Below are positions 30,898 through 31,514 of a stretch of 31,514 bases of DNA, one piece after another; the first letter of the stretch is position 1; every line of letters begins with the position of its first letter. The stretch lies in assembly GCA_905250885.1 (NCBI GenBank), contig CAJNOQ010001447.1, positions 1-31,514 on the forward strand, given 5' to 3'. The position numbers were made by a program, and so were the translations under genes. The DNA is from Didymodactylos carnosus (taxonomy: Eukaryota; Rotifera; Eurotatoria; Philodinida; Philodinidae). A model generated the notes under the pieces. That model searched no databases. It had not been told where the DNA came from and saw only the letters and a program-made list of their open reading frames with translations.

Positions 30898-31047
30898 CTT
30901 GGTGCTGATGTCTTTAAACATTACTGTAGTAGAAATTCGATTACACATCAGACTAAACACGAAGAAGTTGTCGTTGGAAATAGTGTGAGTTATGCTGTGT
31001 TCGGCATTCCCTTTCTAATTGAAGCTGATCAAAAAGCTATCGATCGA
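30898..31047 (+). CDS. orphan exon of a third AIG1-like GTPase (gene C, partial)
   Basis: Acceptor CTTTTAG and donor CGA|GTAAGT bound 150 bases in phase 0 with no stop. They encode LGADVFKHYCSRNSITHQTK.. to LIEADQKAIDR, aligned end to end with gene B exon 3. The switch motif reads GIPF instead of NIPG, so both the position of the usual Asp and the Gly are changed. No P-loop exon is seen in the 167 bases upstream, which are bounded by the methyltransferase relic, nor further back. The next exon would lie beyond the window. It may be a decaying copy, or a gene whose first exons are far upstream. Confidence 0.75.
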
Positions 31048-31451
31048 GTAAGTCAGCTATTAATTAACTTTTTTTCTTTTCCAGTTCTGTGCGATGAGTC
31101 ACCATAGATATAATTTGCAATCGTTTTCACAAAATCCTAAACTCGTGGATAGGACGAGAGCGGTTTTTTTCTTCACTCGAACGTAGCACATTCGATTTTT
31201 CAGAAACGTTCGTAAGAAAGAGGGTATAAAAAAATGCAACTATTTCGATCCCTAAATAGCTATAGTTCAAGCTTAACACATGCACAAAAACGCATTTTTT
31301 GAACGAGAATAGTTCGTGAAAAAGCAGACTTGTTTCCTTTTAACACATCAAGACAAAAAAATAACTCTCGGATTGTTGCCGTTTCTTTTTTCTTAAACGG
31401 AAAAAAATGTCAGTGTCTAATACCCGTAATATTATAACAGACGCAAACGCA
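31048..31451 (+). other. downstream of gene C exon, probably intron
   Basis: No exon homologous to gene B exon 4 appears. In B this intron is 1.3 kb, so the next exon could easily lie outside the window. Confidence 0.5.
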
Positions 31452-31514
31452 GTGATAATAGGTAGACGAGACTGACGCTAAAAAGAGAAAAAATATCGAA
31501 GAATTGACAGAGAA
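31452..31514. repeat. 63-bp exact direct repeat, copy 2 (runs off the window)
   Basis: It matches 30068-30130 without a difference right up to the last base, so the true length is unknown. It carries the start of methyltransferase block 4, so at least part of that relic is duplicated downstream. Confidence 0.9.

Overview
This is a eukaryotic window of about 31.5 kb, AT-rich, with spliced genes (GT..AG introns), AATAAA poly(A) signals and much transposon debris. The mix of a very large intronless LDLa/EGF seven-transmembrane receptor, a local family of AIG1/GIMAP-like GTPases, hAT-like and LINE remnants and decaying gene fragments best fits a small invertebrate, most likely a bdelloid rotifer. 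That assignment is inference from gene content, not from a marker gene.

Layout: (1) 1-3.8 kb is gene-poor. It holds a perfect 50-bp-arm palindrome, a 24-bp minisatellite followed by a TATA box, other inverted repeats, a weak two-exon small-gene candidate, and a complete hAT-like MITE with its 8-bp target duplication ending 57 bp before the next gene. (2) 3808-8775 is one intact 1655-codon gene for an LDLa/EGF adhesion-type 7TM receptor. (3) 9.1-11.5 kb is a junkyard: two same-orientation hAT-like termini sharing an exact 90-bp repeat enclose a broken LINE reverse transcriptase and a truncated, frameshifted MFS (SLC46-like) exon. (4) 11.5-15.6 kb has no recognisable gene but contains a degenerate tandem repeat. 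(5) 15.7-25.7 kb is the most informative part: two paralogous AIG1-like GTPase genes in head-to-head orientation (A on minus, B on plus) separated by 374 bp. Each has a P-loop GTPase domain followed by a long C-terminal coiled coil. Gene B ends in a CaaX box (CVIL). Gene A has an in-frame TAA, but the frame stays open for 38 more codons and ends in its own CaaX box (CVIS). (6) 25.7-28.1 kb shows nothing coding. (7) 28.1-30.7 kb holds a decayed zinc-finger gene and an antisense, broken FtsJ/CMTR-like methyltransferase. (8) At 30.9 kb lies one intact exon of a third GTPase paralogue (C), whose flanking exons are not visible.

How the parts fit: the GTPases look like a locally duplicated family whose members would sit on membranes through prenylation and self-associate through coiled coils, as animal GIMAPs are thought to do by other anchors. 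Divergence between copies (a stop before the CaaX box in A, a moved splice acceptor in B, an altered switch motif in C) suggests a rapidly evolving accessory locus. The receptor is unrelated in sequence and only a neighbour.
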